Shown here in pieces: positions 45,094 through 52,945 of a stretch of DNA of 64,000 bases. Under the pieces are notes generated by a model. It saw nothing but the letters and a program-made list of their open reading frames with translations, had not been told where the DNA came from and did no database searches. The position numbers and the translations under genes are program-made. Positions within the stretch are counted from its first letter, which is position 1. Each line of letters begins with the position of its first letter. Source of the DNA: Aulosira sp. FACHB-615 (lineage in GTDB: Bacteria; Cyanobacteriota; Cyanobacteriia; Cyanobacteriales; Nostocaceae); assembly GCF_014698045.1 (NCBI RefSeq), contig NZ_JACJSE010000007.1, forward strand, positions 248,001-312,000, read 5' to 3'.

Positions 45094-45872
45094 AAAAAGA
45101 ATATAAATAATTTTCAGATTTCGCTTTACTTTGGTTTACAAAAGCTTACACAGAAATTTTGGGCAAAAATCTCATTTACAAGCTGTAGTAATAGATGAAA
45201 GGCTGGTAAACAGAAAGTTATAAGCAAATTCAGCATATATTTCAGACTTGACATCTTCTTGATTTTTATCTGATGCAATAAAAATCAAAATTGTGATTTA
45301 AATTACAAAATTTCTCTAACAAATTGTTCACAGTCTACTAACACCTGTTAGTAGCCAAAAGTTTAAAGTTAACAATCAACAACCCTAAATTTTCAACTTT
45401 TGGTTCTGCTTGAACAGTAGCTTGATTCCTGCTGTGCTAATCACTTTCTCAAGCTACACTGTCAGAAATTCTAGATATATAAGTTTTATTTGTTACTAAG
45501 CTCAAAAAAGTCCAGGGAATATGTGAAGTAAGTTTTCTAAAAATGTTGGAATGTAAAGCAAAAATTTTCTGATGATGCCTCAAAGCTATGTAGGGAGATA
45601 GTTTAGCGAAAAAGCTGTATGGAGAAATACTATTTCATAAAACTTAAGAATAAACTAACTCAACCAATATATAAAATACGAACAAGGTTTTAAAAGCAAT
45701 TAAAAAAACAAGCAAAGTTAGCTGTTTTAAAGAATAGTTAATTGCGGCAAAAAGTTATTATTTCAAATTAACTATTTGAAGTAGTGATTTTGTAATGCAA
45801 TGAATTTTGCTCCATAGATTAATTGCTATGAACCACATAAATATCTGCAATTAATGGTCGGAGGAATCAAAA
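45094..45872 (+). promoter_or_regulatory. Leader region of the pec operon
   Basis: This 779-base A/T-rich stretch precedes pecB and should hold the pec promoter and a long untranslated leader. At 45335-45354 lies a 20-base dyad, CTACTAACA-CC-TGTTAGTAG, with perfect nine-base arms; it may be an operator or a terminator of rluD. GGAGGAATC before the pecB start is a strong ribosome binding site. I see no clear light- or nitrogen-regulation motif. Confidence 0.55.
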
Positions 45873-46391
45873 ATGCTCGACGCTTTTTCCAAAGTAGTTG
45901 AACAAGCCGATAAAAAAGGTTCATATTTAAGCGGTGAAGAAATAAACGCATTATCAGCTATGGTTGCTGATAGCAATAAGCGGTTAGATATCGTTAACAG
46001 ACTCACCAGTAATGCTTCTTCAATTGTGGCTAACGCTTATCGGTCTTTAGTAGCTGAACGTCCACAAATTTTTAATGCTGGTGGTGCTTGTTTCCACAAC
46101 CGCAACCAAGCTGCATGTATCCGTGACTTAGGATTTATTCTGCGTTACGTTACTTATTCTGTATTAGCTGGTGATGCTAGTGTGATGGACGATCGCTGCT
46201 TAAATGGTCTGCGTGAAACCTATCAAGCACTAGGTACTCCTGGCGATGCTGTAGCTTCTGGAATTCAGAAAATGAAAGATGCTGCTATTGCGATTGCTAA
46301 TGACTCTAATGGTATTACAAAAGGTGATTGTAGCCAATTAATTGGTGAATTAGCCAGCTATTTTGATCGTGCGTCTGGTGCTGTTGTTTAA
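45873..46391 (+). CDS. pecB: Phycoerythrocyanin beta subunit
   Basis: The 172-residue protein is the beta chain of phycoerythrocyanin, which forms discs at the outer tip of phycobilisome rods and absorbs near 575 nm. It has the globin-like fold, with bilin sites at the Cys in AACIRDL (equivalent of Cys82) and in TKGDCSQL (equivalent of Cys153/155), both carrying phycocyanobilin. It is closely related to cpcB at 50465 (identical DRCLNGLRETY). The Asn that is methylated in CpcB (position 72, in GGNAYTN) is Ala here (GGACFHN). First gene of pecBACEF; GGAGGAATC lies before the ATG. Confidence 0.95.
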   Translation: MLDAFSKVVEQADKKGSYLSGEEINALSAMVADSNKRLDIVNRLTSNASSIVANAYRSLVAERPQIFNAGGACFHNRNQAACIRDLGFILRYVTYSVLAGDASVMDDRCLNGLRETYQALGTPGDAVASGIQKMKDAAIAIANDSNGITKGDCSQLIGELASYFDRASGAVV

Positions 46392-46464
46392 TAAATTGTT
46401 TGTGCCAACTGTTCGCAAACTGGTTGTTAGGAATTAGTCAAAAATCGAGGAGATTAGGAGAGTT

Positions 46465-46953
46465 ATGAAAACACCTTTAACGGAAGCGATATCTGCTGCT
46501 GATTTGCGTGGTTCTTATCTCAGCAATACCGAAATACAAGCAGTATTTGGTCGGTTCAACCGCGCTCGTGCAGGTTTAGATGCTGCGAAAGCATTTAGCA
46601 ATAATGGCAAAAAATGGGCAGAAGCAGCCGCCAATCATGTTTATCAAAAATTCCCCTACACCACTCAAATGAGTGGCCCTCAATATGCGTCTACTCCCGA
46701 AGGTAAATCCAAGTGTGTACGCGATATTGATCACTATCTCCGCACCATCAGCTATTGCTGTGTGGTTGGCGGTACTGGCCCCTTAGATGAATATGTAGTT
46801 GCTGGTTTAAGTGAACTCAATGGTGCTTTGGGTTTATCTCCTAGCTGGTATGTAGCTGCACTCGAATTTGTGCGTGACAATCATGGTTTAAATGGTGATG
46901 TTGCTGGGGAAGCTAACACCTATCTCAACTATGCAATTAACGCTTTAAGCTAA
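46465..46953 (+). CDS. pecA: Phycoerythrocyanin alpha subunit
   Basis: The 162-residue alpha chain pairs with PecB. The single bilin site is the Cys in KSKCVRDIDHYLR (equivalent of Cys84), which holds phycoviolobilin, made and attached by PecE/PecF. Compared with cpcA, it has a distinct surface around the bilin (SYCCVVGGTG) with an extra Cys pair close to the chromophore, seen in known PecA proteins as part of its photochromic behaviour. A GAGGAGATTAGGAG sequence before the ATG gives strong translation. It follows pecB by 73 bases. Confidence 0.96.
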   Translation: MKTPLTEAISAADLRGSYLSNTEIQAVFGRFNRARAGLDAAKAFSNNGKKWAEAAANHVYQKFPYTTQMSGPQYASTPEGKSKCVRDIDHYLRTISYCCVVGGTGPLDEYVVAGLSELNGALGLSPSWYVAALEFVRDNHGLNGDVAGEANTYLNYAINALS

Positions 46954-46963
46954 TACAAAATTG

Positions 46964-47047
46964 TGGGTCTTTGTCAATAGATAATTGCTCAATTAGTAGG
47001 AAAATTTTCTACTTAAATTGTTGCGGTTTTCTACTGCCAAAGACCCA
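46964..47047 (+). terminator. Hairpin between pecA and pecC (attenuator-like)
   Basis: TGGGTCTTTG at 46964-46973 pairs perfectly with CAAAGACCCA at 47038-47047, and a second inner hairpin GTAGGAAAATTTTCTAC lies between them. It sits directly after pecA, where partial termination or RNA stabilisation would make pecBA transcripts more abundant than linker transcripts. cpcA is followed by an equivalent but unrelated hairpin. Confidence 0.6.
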
Positions 47048-47089
47048 AATTTATTGCTAACCAAAATTGAAAAAGGAGCGATAGTCCAA

Positions 47090-47926
47090 ATGAGTGCTTC
47101 TATTGCAGACCGACTAGGCATTAGAGATGCAATTGCCATTAAAGTAGAGCTACGCCAAAATTGGAGCGAAGACGAATTACAAAAAGTATTTCGTGCTGCT
47201 TATCAGCAAATTTTTGGTCGTCAAGGAATCTACGCCAGCCAAAAATTTACTAGTGCCGAAGCTTTATTGCGAAATGGCAAAATTAGCGTGCGGCAATTTG
47301 TAGAAACTTTGGCAAAATCTGAATTTTACAAAGAATGCTTTTTTTATAACAACTCCCAAGTGCGTTTTATCGAATTAAACTATAAGCACTTATTGGGACG
47401 TGCGCCTTACGATCAATCAGAGATTGCTTACCATGTAGATTTATATGCTGCGCGTGGCTATGATGCAGATATTGAATCTTACATTTACAGCCCAGAATAT
47501 GAAAATGCTTTTGGAAATGCTGTTGTGCCTTATCACCGGGGATTTCAATCAATTCCTGGCATGAAAACTGTTGGTTTTAATCGGATATGTGAGCTTTATC
47601 GCGGTTCTGGTAATAGTGATAATGCTCAAATGGGACGCAGAAATTCTCGCTTGCGGACGAAAGTTTCATTGAATTTAGCTAATGGAATTTTACCGCCAAC
47701 TTCCGCAGGTACAGGTTTTACCTCAGCAGCGCCAACTTTAATTAGTGCTGCTCAACGCGGAGATAGTCGGATGTTTGTAATTGAAGCGATCGCCGGTACA
47801 ATTGGCTCTAAAGCATCAGTACGCCGTAGCCGCCAAGTGTACACTGTACCTTACGAACGTCTTTCAACCACCTACCAAGAAATACACAAGCGCGGCGGTA
47901 AGATAATCAAAATCTCTCAAGTGTAA
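47090..47926 (+). CDS. pecC: Phycoerythrocyanin-associated rod linker
   Basis: The 278-residue linker attaches the phycoerythrocyanin disc to the rod. It has a phycobilisome linker domain (about 20-175, with ELNYKHLLGRAPYDQSE) that sits inside the hexamer and a C-terminal CpcD-like domain (about 220-278, ending YERLSTTYQEIHKRGGKI). An in-frame TTG-type opening at 47018 would overlap the hairpin after pecA; the ATG at 47090 follows AAAGGAG and matches the cpcC start (SIADRLG versus ASRLG). It is basic, as expected for rod linkers. Confidence 0.94.
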   Translation: MSASIADRLGIRDAIAIKVELRQNWSEDELQKVFRAAYQQIFGRQGIYASQKFTSAEALLRNGKISVRQFVETLAKSEFYKECFFYNNSQVRFIELNYKHLLGRAPYDQSEIAYHVDLYAARGYDADIESYIYSPEYENAFGNAVVPYHRGFQSIPGMKTVGFNRICELYRGSGNSDNAQMGRRNSRLRTKVSLNLANGILPPTSAGTGFTSAAPTLISAAQRGDSRMFVIEAIAGTIGSKASVRRSRQVYTVPYERLSTTYQEIHKRGGKIIKISQV

Positions 47927-47960
47927 ATTTCAGCAAAAATCAGGAATTCTCTTTTTGATG

Positions 47961-48030
47961 GGGTGTGAGGGTGTAGGGGTATAAGGGTGTAAAAAAATTC
48001 CTACACCCCTACACCCTTAATCCCTTACAC
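47961..48030. repeat. GGGTGTAGGGGT hairpin between pecC and pecE
   Basis: GGGTGTAGGGGT at 47969-47980 pairs with ACCCCTACACCC at 48005-48016, with A/T-rich loop. The same low-complexity motif fills the interiors of the repeats at 20879, 29775 and 43870. Here it could reduce transcription from the structural genes into the lyase genes. Confidence 0.6.
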
Positions 48031-48040
48031 CCTTTTCACT

Positions 48041-48814
48041 ATGACTATTACTAACTCTGCTGAACCAATTCTTTCACCAGAAAGTGCGATCGCGGCATTA
48101 TCGAGTGAGGATAATCAAATTCGTTATTACGCTGCTTGGTGGTTGGGTAAACATCAAGTCCAAGCTGGCTGTGTGGCGTTATGCGAGGCTTTATTTGATG
48201 AACGTTATCGCATTCCCGGTGGGGGTTATCCGCTACGCCGTCAAGCCGCCCGCGCATTAGGACAATTGAAAAATCCCCAAGCTGTACCAGCGTTAGTAAA
48301 AGCGTTAGAGTGCGATGAGGATTTGCGTTTAAGGGAAGCCGCGATCGCCGCTTTAGCTGCTATTGGTGATAAAAGGGCTGTGACTCCTTTGTTACATCTG
48401 TTAGCAACCAGTCAAGAACAACCTTATGAAGCCTTGATTGAAGCATTAGCAACACTCCAAGTTTGGTCTGCACGTCCGCAAATCGAAGATTTTTTGCAAC
48501 ATCCTTCAGAACGAGTTCAATGTGCGGCGGCGCGATATATGTATCTGTTAACGCAACAACCCGAATACATTGAACGTATCGTCAAAAACCTCAACCACGA
48601 CAATATGTATTTACGTTGGGCGGCTGTTTTTGACTTAGGCGCAGTTGGTCATCAACAAGCTATCCAGGCTATCTTAAAAGCCCAGGTTCCTAATAGTTTG
48701 AAGTTATTAAACTTAAAGCGCATTTTAGAAGCATTTCTAGAAAGTCATAGTTATGCCGAAGAGACAGCTTTCTTAATTTTTCAAGCGATAGATAATTTAC
48801 TAATTCAACTTTAA
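48041..48814 (+). CDS. pecE: Phycoerythrocyanin alpha lyase-isomerase subunit PecE
   Basis: The 257-residue protein is a HEAT-repeat bilin lyase of the CpcE/PecE group. Together with PecF it attaches phycocyanobilin to the Cys of PecA and isomerises it to phycoviolobilin. RYYAAWWLGKHQV (about 28-40) and GGGYPLRRQAARALGQL (about 65-81) match the same positions of CpcE at 52946, which reads RYYAAWWLGKFRV and GGYPLRRNAARALGKL. The C-terminal part has further HEAT helices. It follows pecC by 114 bases containing a hairpin. The ATG at 48041 opens with a short variable tail. Confidence 0.94.
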   Translation: MTITNSAEPILSPESAIAALSSEDNQIRYYAAWWLGKHQVQAGCVALCEALFDERYRIPGGGYPLRRQAARALGQLKNPQAVPALVKALECDEDLRLREAAIAALAAIGDKRAVTPLLHLLATSQEQPYEALIEALATLQVWSARPQIEDFLQHPSERVQCAAARYMYLLTQQPEYIERIVKNLNHDNMYLRWAAVFDLGAVGHQQAIQAILKAQVPNSLKLLNLKRILEAFLESHSYAEETAFLIFQAIDNLLIQL

Positions 48815-49264
48815 AAGTCAAAATACATTTTTTTGAAATTAGTATCACAAGTAAAAAGTAAAAAGGCAAAAGTAAAAAGGGAAATTCATATAGGACTGAC
48901 GCAACTATAGCCTTTGCTAGTCTGCTGAGGTACAAATTTATCTGCGTCCATCTGCGGTTAATTATTCTTGTTTGTACTTCACTAGAATGAGAAAGGCTAT
49001 AGCATATTTTTTCTGTAGGGTGTGTGACGCAACGAGAAGAGTTGAAAGTAGTCATCAGATTTATAGCGTCACGCACCAACCACCAATTGTGACACTTACG
49101 TAAGTCCTGCCATGTTGAAAATTCAGTGGTCTACAATTAGTGGCAAATCTGATTTTCCTCACTAGTTGACCCTGAGCGTTTTTCTAACCGGAGTCGTTTG
49201 CTCTTTTTTACTTTTACCTTTTTACTTTATTTTGCCATGCAATTTTTTATCAGTGAGCAGAAGC
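48815..49264. other. Expanded pecE-pecF gap with inserted element
   Basis: The two lyase genes are 450 bases apart, much more than the other gaps in the operon. The gap contains the element at 48892-49108 and, outside it, complementary arms of AAAAGTAAAAAGGCAAAAG type at about 48850-48880 and 49204-49238, so the whole gap can fold into a long hairpin. Open frames on the minus strand here (for example 48690-49079) have no support. Confidence 0.6.
48892..49108. mobile_element. MITE-like element between pecE and pecF (copy E)
   Basis: The left end AGGACTGACGCA (48892-48903) and right end ACTTACGTAAGTCCT (49094-49108) resemble the AGGACTTACGCA ends of copies A and B with one or two changes. The 217-base interior has a nested palindrome GGTGTGTGACGC/GCGTCACGCACC and a copy of the GTAGGGTGTGT repeat. 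It looks like an older composite insertion inside the operon. Confidence 0.55.
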
Positions 49265-49900
49265 ATGAATGAGCAATTAATTTCCCAAATTAATCAAGCT
49301 GCAACACCAGAAGAAGTAATTACAGCAATTAGGGCTATAGCTGTGAGTGATACTCCAGAAATCGACTCTATCAATGCTGTAATTACAGCTTTAAGTCATC
49401 ATCACCCAATGGTGAAAAATGCAGCAGTAGAGGCCTTAGTTAAGTTGGGAAATGTCACAGTAAAACCCTTAATTACTGCTTATGAAACTTCTCGTGATCA
49501 GGGATTGCAAGCCTATATTATTCAAGTCTTAGCTCAAATTGGTTCAGATGAAGCGATGGATTTGTTAGCGGAAGTTTTGGGGACAACTGTAGCCAATCAT
49601 TGCCAAGGTAATGTGCGACGAATTGCAGCACGGGGGTTAGGAAAAATTGCCAGCAATTCTCAAGATGCAGGAGTGATTGGTTGTGTACAAGAAAAGTTGA
49701 TTTGGGCTTTGGTTTCTCCTGAAGATTGGGGACTGCGTTATGCTGCGGCGGTGTCTTTACAAGAATTATCCACACCAACAGCAAAGGCGGCTTTACAAAC
49801 TGCGATCGCGCAAGAAACCGATTCTGTGGTGCGATCGCGCGTAGCTTTAGCCTTGGAGTCAGGGAAAACAAACAAATTAGCCATGACCTATGACCGATGA
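49265..49900 (+). CDS. pecF: Phycoerythrocyanin alpha lyase-isomerase subunit PecF
   Basis: The 211-residue HEAT-repeat protein is the second subunit of the PecE/PecF lyase-isomerase. It carries the NHCQGN motif at residues 111-116, whose His and Cys are known to be needed for isomerising phycocyanobilin to phycoviolobilin; CpcF at 53850 lacks this motif at the same place. VRRIAARGLGKI follows. A longer frame from 49166 would start in the repeat region with a spurious hydrophobic leader, so the ATG at 49265 is chosen, though its ribosome binding site is weak. Expression may depend on read-through of the inserted element. Confidence 0.94.
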   Translation: MNEQLISQINQAATPEEVITAIRAIAVSDTPEIDSINAVITALSHHHPMVKNAAVEALVKLGNVTVKPLITAYETSRDQGLQAYIIQVLAQIGSDEAMDLLAEVLGTTVANHCQGNVRRIAARGLGKIASNSQDAGVIGCVQEKLIWALVSPEDWGLRYAAAVSLQELSTPTAKAALQTAIAQETDSVVRSRVALALESGKTNKLAMTYDR

Positions 49901-50464
49901 GAACCGTCTCTTGACCCTAAACCCAGCACTCACGAAAATGTTGCGAAATATTTATTTTATGTTTCTTCACAATAACCTTCCGGATGCAAAAACTGGTGTA
50001 AAACAGCAATATCTTGCTCTGTAAGGGTTCCAAGAAGCTTAAGAAAATATTAAACACGCAATATTTTCGGAAAAAATTATCAAATGTAAAGTTGTGTAAC
50101 AAAAAAAAGCGCATATTCTCAGTTACAGCCCTTGTATGTAAAGGATTTGAGGTGGTTCTTATGACTGCAACTTATTTATTCACAATTTGTAACAAATAAA
50201 GGATCTATAGCGTTGTATAAACATAAGCTGGAGGGGTAAATAACAGACAGAACATAAACAAGGCAATCAATTCGTAAAGTTTGCTGGTTTCTCATAAAAC
50301 AAACCCTAGTTCTCATAATTTTCCTCATGAAGCAACAGGCGGACTTGAGAAGCAGCAAAACGAGAAATGGTTACTTGGTCTGTTAGATGCCATCCCAAAT
50401 TGATAAAACATTACCAGTTTTAATCGAGACATCTCTCAACTAAGGAATTAGGAGATTAGAGTCC
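49901..50464 (+). promoter_or_regulatory. Leader region of the cpc operon
   Basis: The 564-base gap between pecF and cpcB should carry the strong cpc promoter and a long untranslated leader, and possibly the end of the pec transcript. I cannot place the start site. AATTAGGAGATTAGAGTCC just before cpcB gives a good ribosome binding site. Small open frames on either strand (such as 50014-50199) have no support. Confidence 0.55.
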
Positions 50465-50986
50465 ATGACATTAGATGTATTCACCAAGGTAACTTCTCAA
50501 GCCGATTCTAGAGGCGAGTTCTTGAGCAACGAGCAATTGGATGCTCTAGCTGCTGTTGTTAAAGATGGTAGCAAGCGCCTAGATGTTGTTAACCGCATCA
50601 CCAGCAATGCTTCCTCTATCGTTACCAACGCTGCTCGTTCTTTGTTTGAAGAACAACCCCAATTGATCGCTCCTGGTGGTAATGCTTATACAAACCGCCG
50701 CATGGCTGCTTGCTTGCGCGACATGGAAATTATTTTGCGCTATGTAACCTACGCTATTTTGGCTGGTGATGCAAGTGTCCTGGATGATCGCTGCTTGAAT
50801 GGCTTGCGTGAAACCTACAGCGCCCTAGGTACTCCTGGTTCTTCCGTAGCTGTTGGCGTTCAAAAAATGAAAGATGCAGCTATTGGGATTGCTAACGATC
50901 CCAACGGTATCACCAAAGGTGATTGCAGTGCATTGATCTCCGAAGTAGCTGGCTACTTTGATCGCGCTGCTGCTGCTGTTGCTTAA
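50465..50986 (+). CDS. cpcB: C-phycocyanin beta subunit
   Basis: The 173-residue beta chain of phycocyanin forms the rod discs with CpcA. Bilin sites are the Cys in MAACLRDME (Cys82) and in TKGDCSALI (Cys153), both for phycocyanobilin. The Asn in GGNAYTNRR is the site of N-methylation (position 72). The sequence is near-identical in pattern to PecB, showing common origin by duplication. It is the first gene of the cpc set; codon choice is that of a highly expressed gene (many GCT, GGT, CGC, AAC). Confidence 0.97.
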   Translation: MTLDVFTKVTSQADSRGEFLSNEQLDALAAVVKDGSKRLDVVNRITSNASSIVTNAARSLFEEQPQLIAPGGNAYTNRRMAACLRDMEIILRYVTYAILAGDASVLDDRCLNGLRETYSALGTPGSSVAVGVQKMKDAAIGIANDPNGITKGDCSALISEVAGYFDRAAAAVA

Positions 50987-51065
50987 TAGCAGTCTAGAGT
51001 CTCAATACGCAAGTATTTAGGCAACCAGGTAAAAAGACTAAAAAATACCAAGGAGATTTGAAAAG

Positions 51066-51557
51066 ATGGTTAAAACACCAATTACCGAAGCTATCGCAGC
51101 TGCTGATACCCAAGGACGCTTTTTGGGCAACACTGAATTACAAGCTGTTAACGGTCGTTATGTACGTGCTGCTGCAAGCTTAGAAGCTGCTCGTGGTTTG
51201 ACCTCCAACGCTCAACGCTTGATCGATGGTGCAACCCAAGCTGTTTACCAAAAATTCCCCTACACCACCAACACTCCTGGCCCTAACTTTGCTGCTGATA
51301 GCCGTGGTAAATCCAAGTGCGCTCGTGACGTTGGTCACTACCTCCGCATCATTACCTACAGCTTGGTTGCTGGTGGTACTGGCCCATTGGATGAATACCT
51401 GATTGCTGGTTTGGCTGAAATCAACAGCTCCTTCGAGTTGTCTCCTAGCTGGTACGTAGAAGCTCTGAAATACATCAAAGCTAATCATGGTTTGTCTGGT
51501 CAAGCTGCTAACGAAGCTAACACCTACATCGACTATACTATCAACGCTCTCAGCTAG
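51066..51557 (+). CDS. cpcA: C-phycocyanin alpha subunit
   Basis: The 163-residue alpha chain pairs with CpcB. Its single phycocyanobilin is bound at the Cys in KSKCARDVGHYLR (Cys84), attached by CpcE/CpcF. KFPYTTNTPGPNFAAD and GGTGPLDEYLIAGL are standard signatures. It follows cpcB by 79 bases with AAGGAGATTTG before the ATG. A strong hairpin follows the stop codon. Confidence 0.97.
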   Translation: MVKTPITEAIAAADTQGRFLGNTELQAVNGRYVRAAASLEAARGLTSNAQRLIDGATQAVYQKFPYTTNTPGPNFAADSRGKSKCARDVGHYLRIITYSLVAGGTGPLDEYLIAGLAEINSSFELSPSWYVEALKYIKANHGLSGQAANEANTYIDYTINALS

Positions 51558-51566
51558 ATAGTTTTC

Positions 51567-51629
51567 TGCCCGGAGAGGGATACAAGTGCTGGATGGTAAT
51601 CACCTAGCAGTTGGATCAAGCTCCGGGCA
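51567..51629 (+). terminator. Hairpin between cpcA and cpcC (partial terminator)
   Basis: TGCCCGGAG at 51567-51575 pairs with CTCCGGGCA at 51621-51629, followed by TAGTTTTA. It lies ten bases after the cpcA stop. Such a G/C stem with a weak T run is expected to stop part of transcription or protect the 3' end of the cpcBA message, giving more subunits than linkers. Confidence 0.7.
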
Positions 51630-51786
51630 TAGTTTTATGTAGGGATGAAAAGAAGAATGCAGAATCCAGAATTCAGCGTTGGTTAAATCTAGTTATTCTG
51701 ACTTCTGACTCCTGAATTCTTATTCAAAAAGCTTTTTAGAGCAAGCAGTCGGCGCAAACCGCCGAACATCAATAAGGGGATAAAAG

Positions 51787-52647
51787 ATGGCAATTACAGC
51801 AGCAGCATCTAGGCTAGGGACAGAGCCATACAGCGAAGCACGTCGAGTTGAACTGCGCCCCAACGCCAGCAAAGCAGAAGTCGAAGCCGTGATTCATGCC
51901 GTGTATCGGCAAGTCTTGGGTAATGATTACATCATGGCATCAGAACGTCTGGTAAGCGCAGAATCACTCCTGCGGGATGGAAACCTGACAGTGCGGGAGT
52001 TTGTGCGTAGCGTTGCCAAATCAGAACTCTACAAAACCAAGTTTTTCTATAGCAGTTTCCAAACTCGTTTGATCGAACTCAACTATAAGCATTTGTTGGG
52101 TCGCGCTCCTTACGACGAGTCAGAAGTTGTTCATCACCTCGACTTGTACCAAAACAAAGGTTACGACGCAGAAATTGACTCTTACATTGATTCTGTAGAG
52201 TATCAAAACAACTTCGGCGATAACATCGTGCCTTACTATCGTGGTTTTGAAACTCAGCCTGGGCAGAAGACAGTAGGTTTTAACCGGATTTTCCGGTTAT
52301 ACAGAGGCTATGCAAATAGCGATCGCGCCCAAGTAGAAGGTAAGAAGTCACGGTTAGCACGGGAATTAGCGAGCAATCAATCATCTTCAATTATTGGCCC
52401 CTCCGGCAGCAATAGTAACTGGAGTTTCCGTGCAACAGCAGATTTAGCGCCGAAGCGGAACTTAGGCAACGCTGTCGGACAAGCTGATCGTGTTTACCGC
52501 ATTGAAGTTACAGGACTTCGCAATCCCGGCTATCCGAGCGTAAGAAGAAGCAGCACAGCTTTCATCGTACCTTACGAACGGCTTTCTGAGAAAATCCAGC
52601 AAATCCATAAGCAAGGCGGCAAAATAGCCAGCGTTACACCAGCTTAA
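51787..52647 (+). CDS. cpcC: Phycocyanin-associated rod linker, 32-33 kDa
   Basis: The 286-residue rod linker joins phycocyanin hexamers to each other. It has the phycobilisome linker domain (about 18-180, with ELNYKHLLGRAPYDESE) and a C-terminal CpcD-like domain (about 230-285). It is close to PecC in both parts. The region before it (51640-51780) contains GAATTC-type heptamer repeats (CTGACTTCTGACTCCTGAATTC), yet AAGGGGATAAAAG gives a clear ribosome binding site for ATG 51787. Confidence 0.96.
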   Translation: MAITAAASRLGTEPYSEARRVELRPNASKAEVEAVIHAVYRQVLGNDYIMASERLVSAESLLRDGNLTVREFVRSVAKSELYKTKFFYSSFQTRLIELNYKHLLGRAPYDESEVVHHLDLYQNKGYDAEIDSYIDSVEYQNNFGDNIVPYYRGFETQPGQKTVGFNRIFRLYRGYANSDRAQVEGKKSRLARELASNQSSSIIGPSGSNSNWSFRATADLAPKRNLGNAVGQADRVYRIEVTGLRNPGYPSVRRSSTAFIVPYERLSEKIQQIHKQGGKIASVTPA

Positions 52648-52692
52648 GTTGCTGCTACAGGGATTGTAAACCAAACAGGAGATAGAGAAGTA

Positions 52693-52935
52693 ATGTTCGG
52701 TCAAACCACATTGGGTGCTAGTAGCGTTTCTTCATCTGCTAGTCGTGTGTTTCGCTATGAAGTTGTAGGCTTGCGGCAAAACTCCGAAACTGACAAGAAT
52801 AAATACAACATTCGCAATAGCGGTAGCGTATTTATTACCGTGCCATACAGCCGGATGAATGAAGAATACCAAAGAATTACCCGTCTGGGTGGCAAAATCG
52901 TCAAGATTGAGCCATTAACTGCTGACGAGGAATAA
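52693..52935 (+). CDS. cpcD: Rod-capping linker CpcD
   Basis: The 80-residue protein is the small linker that caps the outer end of phycocyanin rods. It consists of one CpcD domain: VFRYEVVGLRQN, FITVPYSRMNEEYQRI, LGGKIVKIEPL, matching the C-terminal domain of CpcC. AGGAGAT before the ATG. It lies 45 bases after cpcC and 10 bases before cpcE. As phycoerythrocyanin sits at the rod end, CpcD may cap only rods without PecC. Confidence 0.95.
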   Translation: MFGQTTLGASSVSSSASRVFRYEVVGLRQNSETDKNKYNIRNSGSVFITVPYSRMNEEYQRITRLGGKIVKIEPLTADEE

Positions 52936-52945
52936 TCCCCTGGCA

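Noticed and set aside
48690..49079. Minus-strand open frame across the pecE-pecF gap
   Set aside because: Overlaps the end of pecE and the inserted element; no coding signal.
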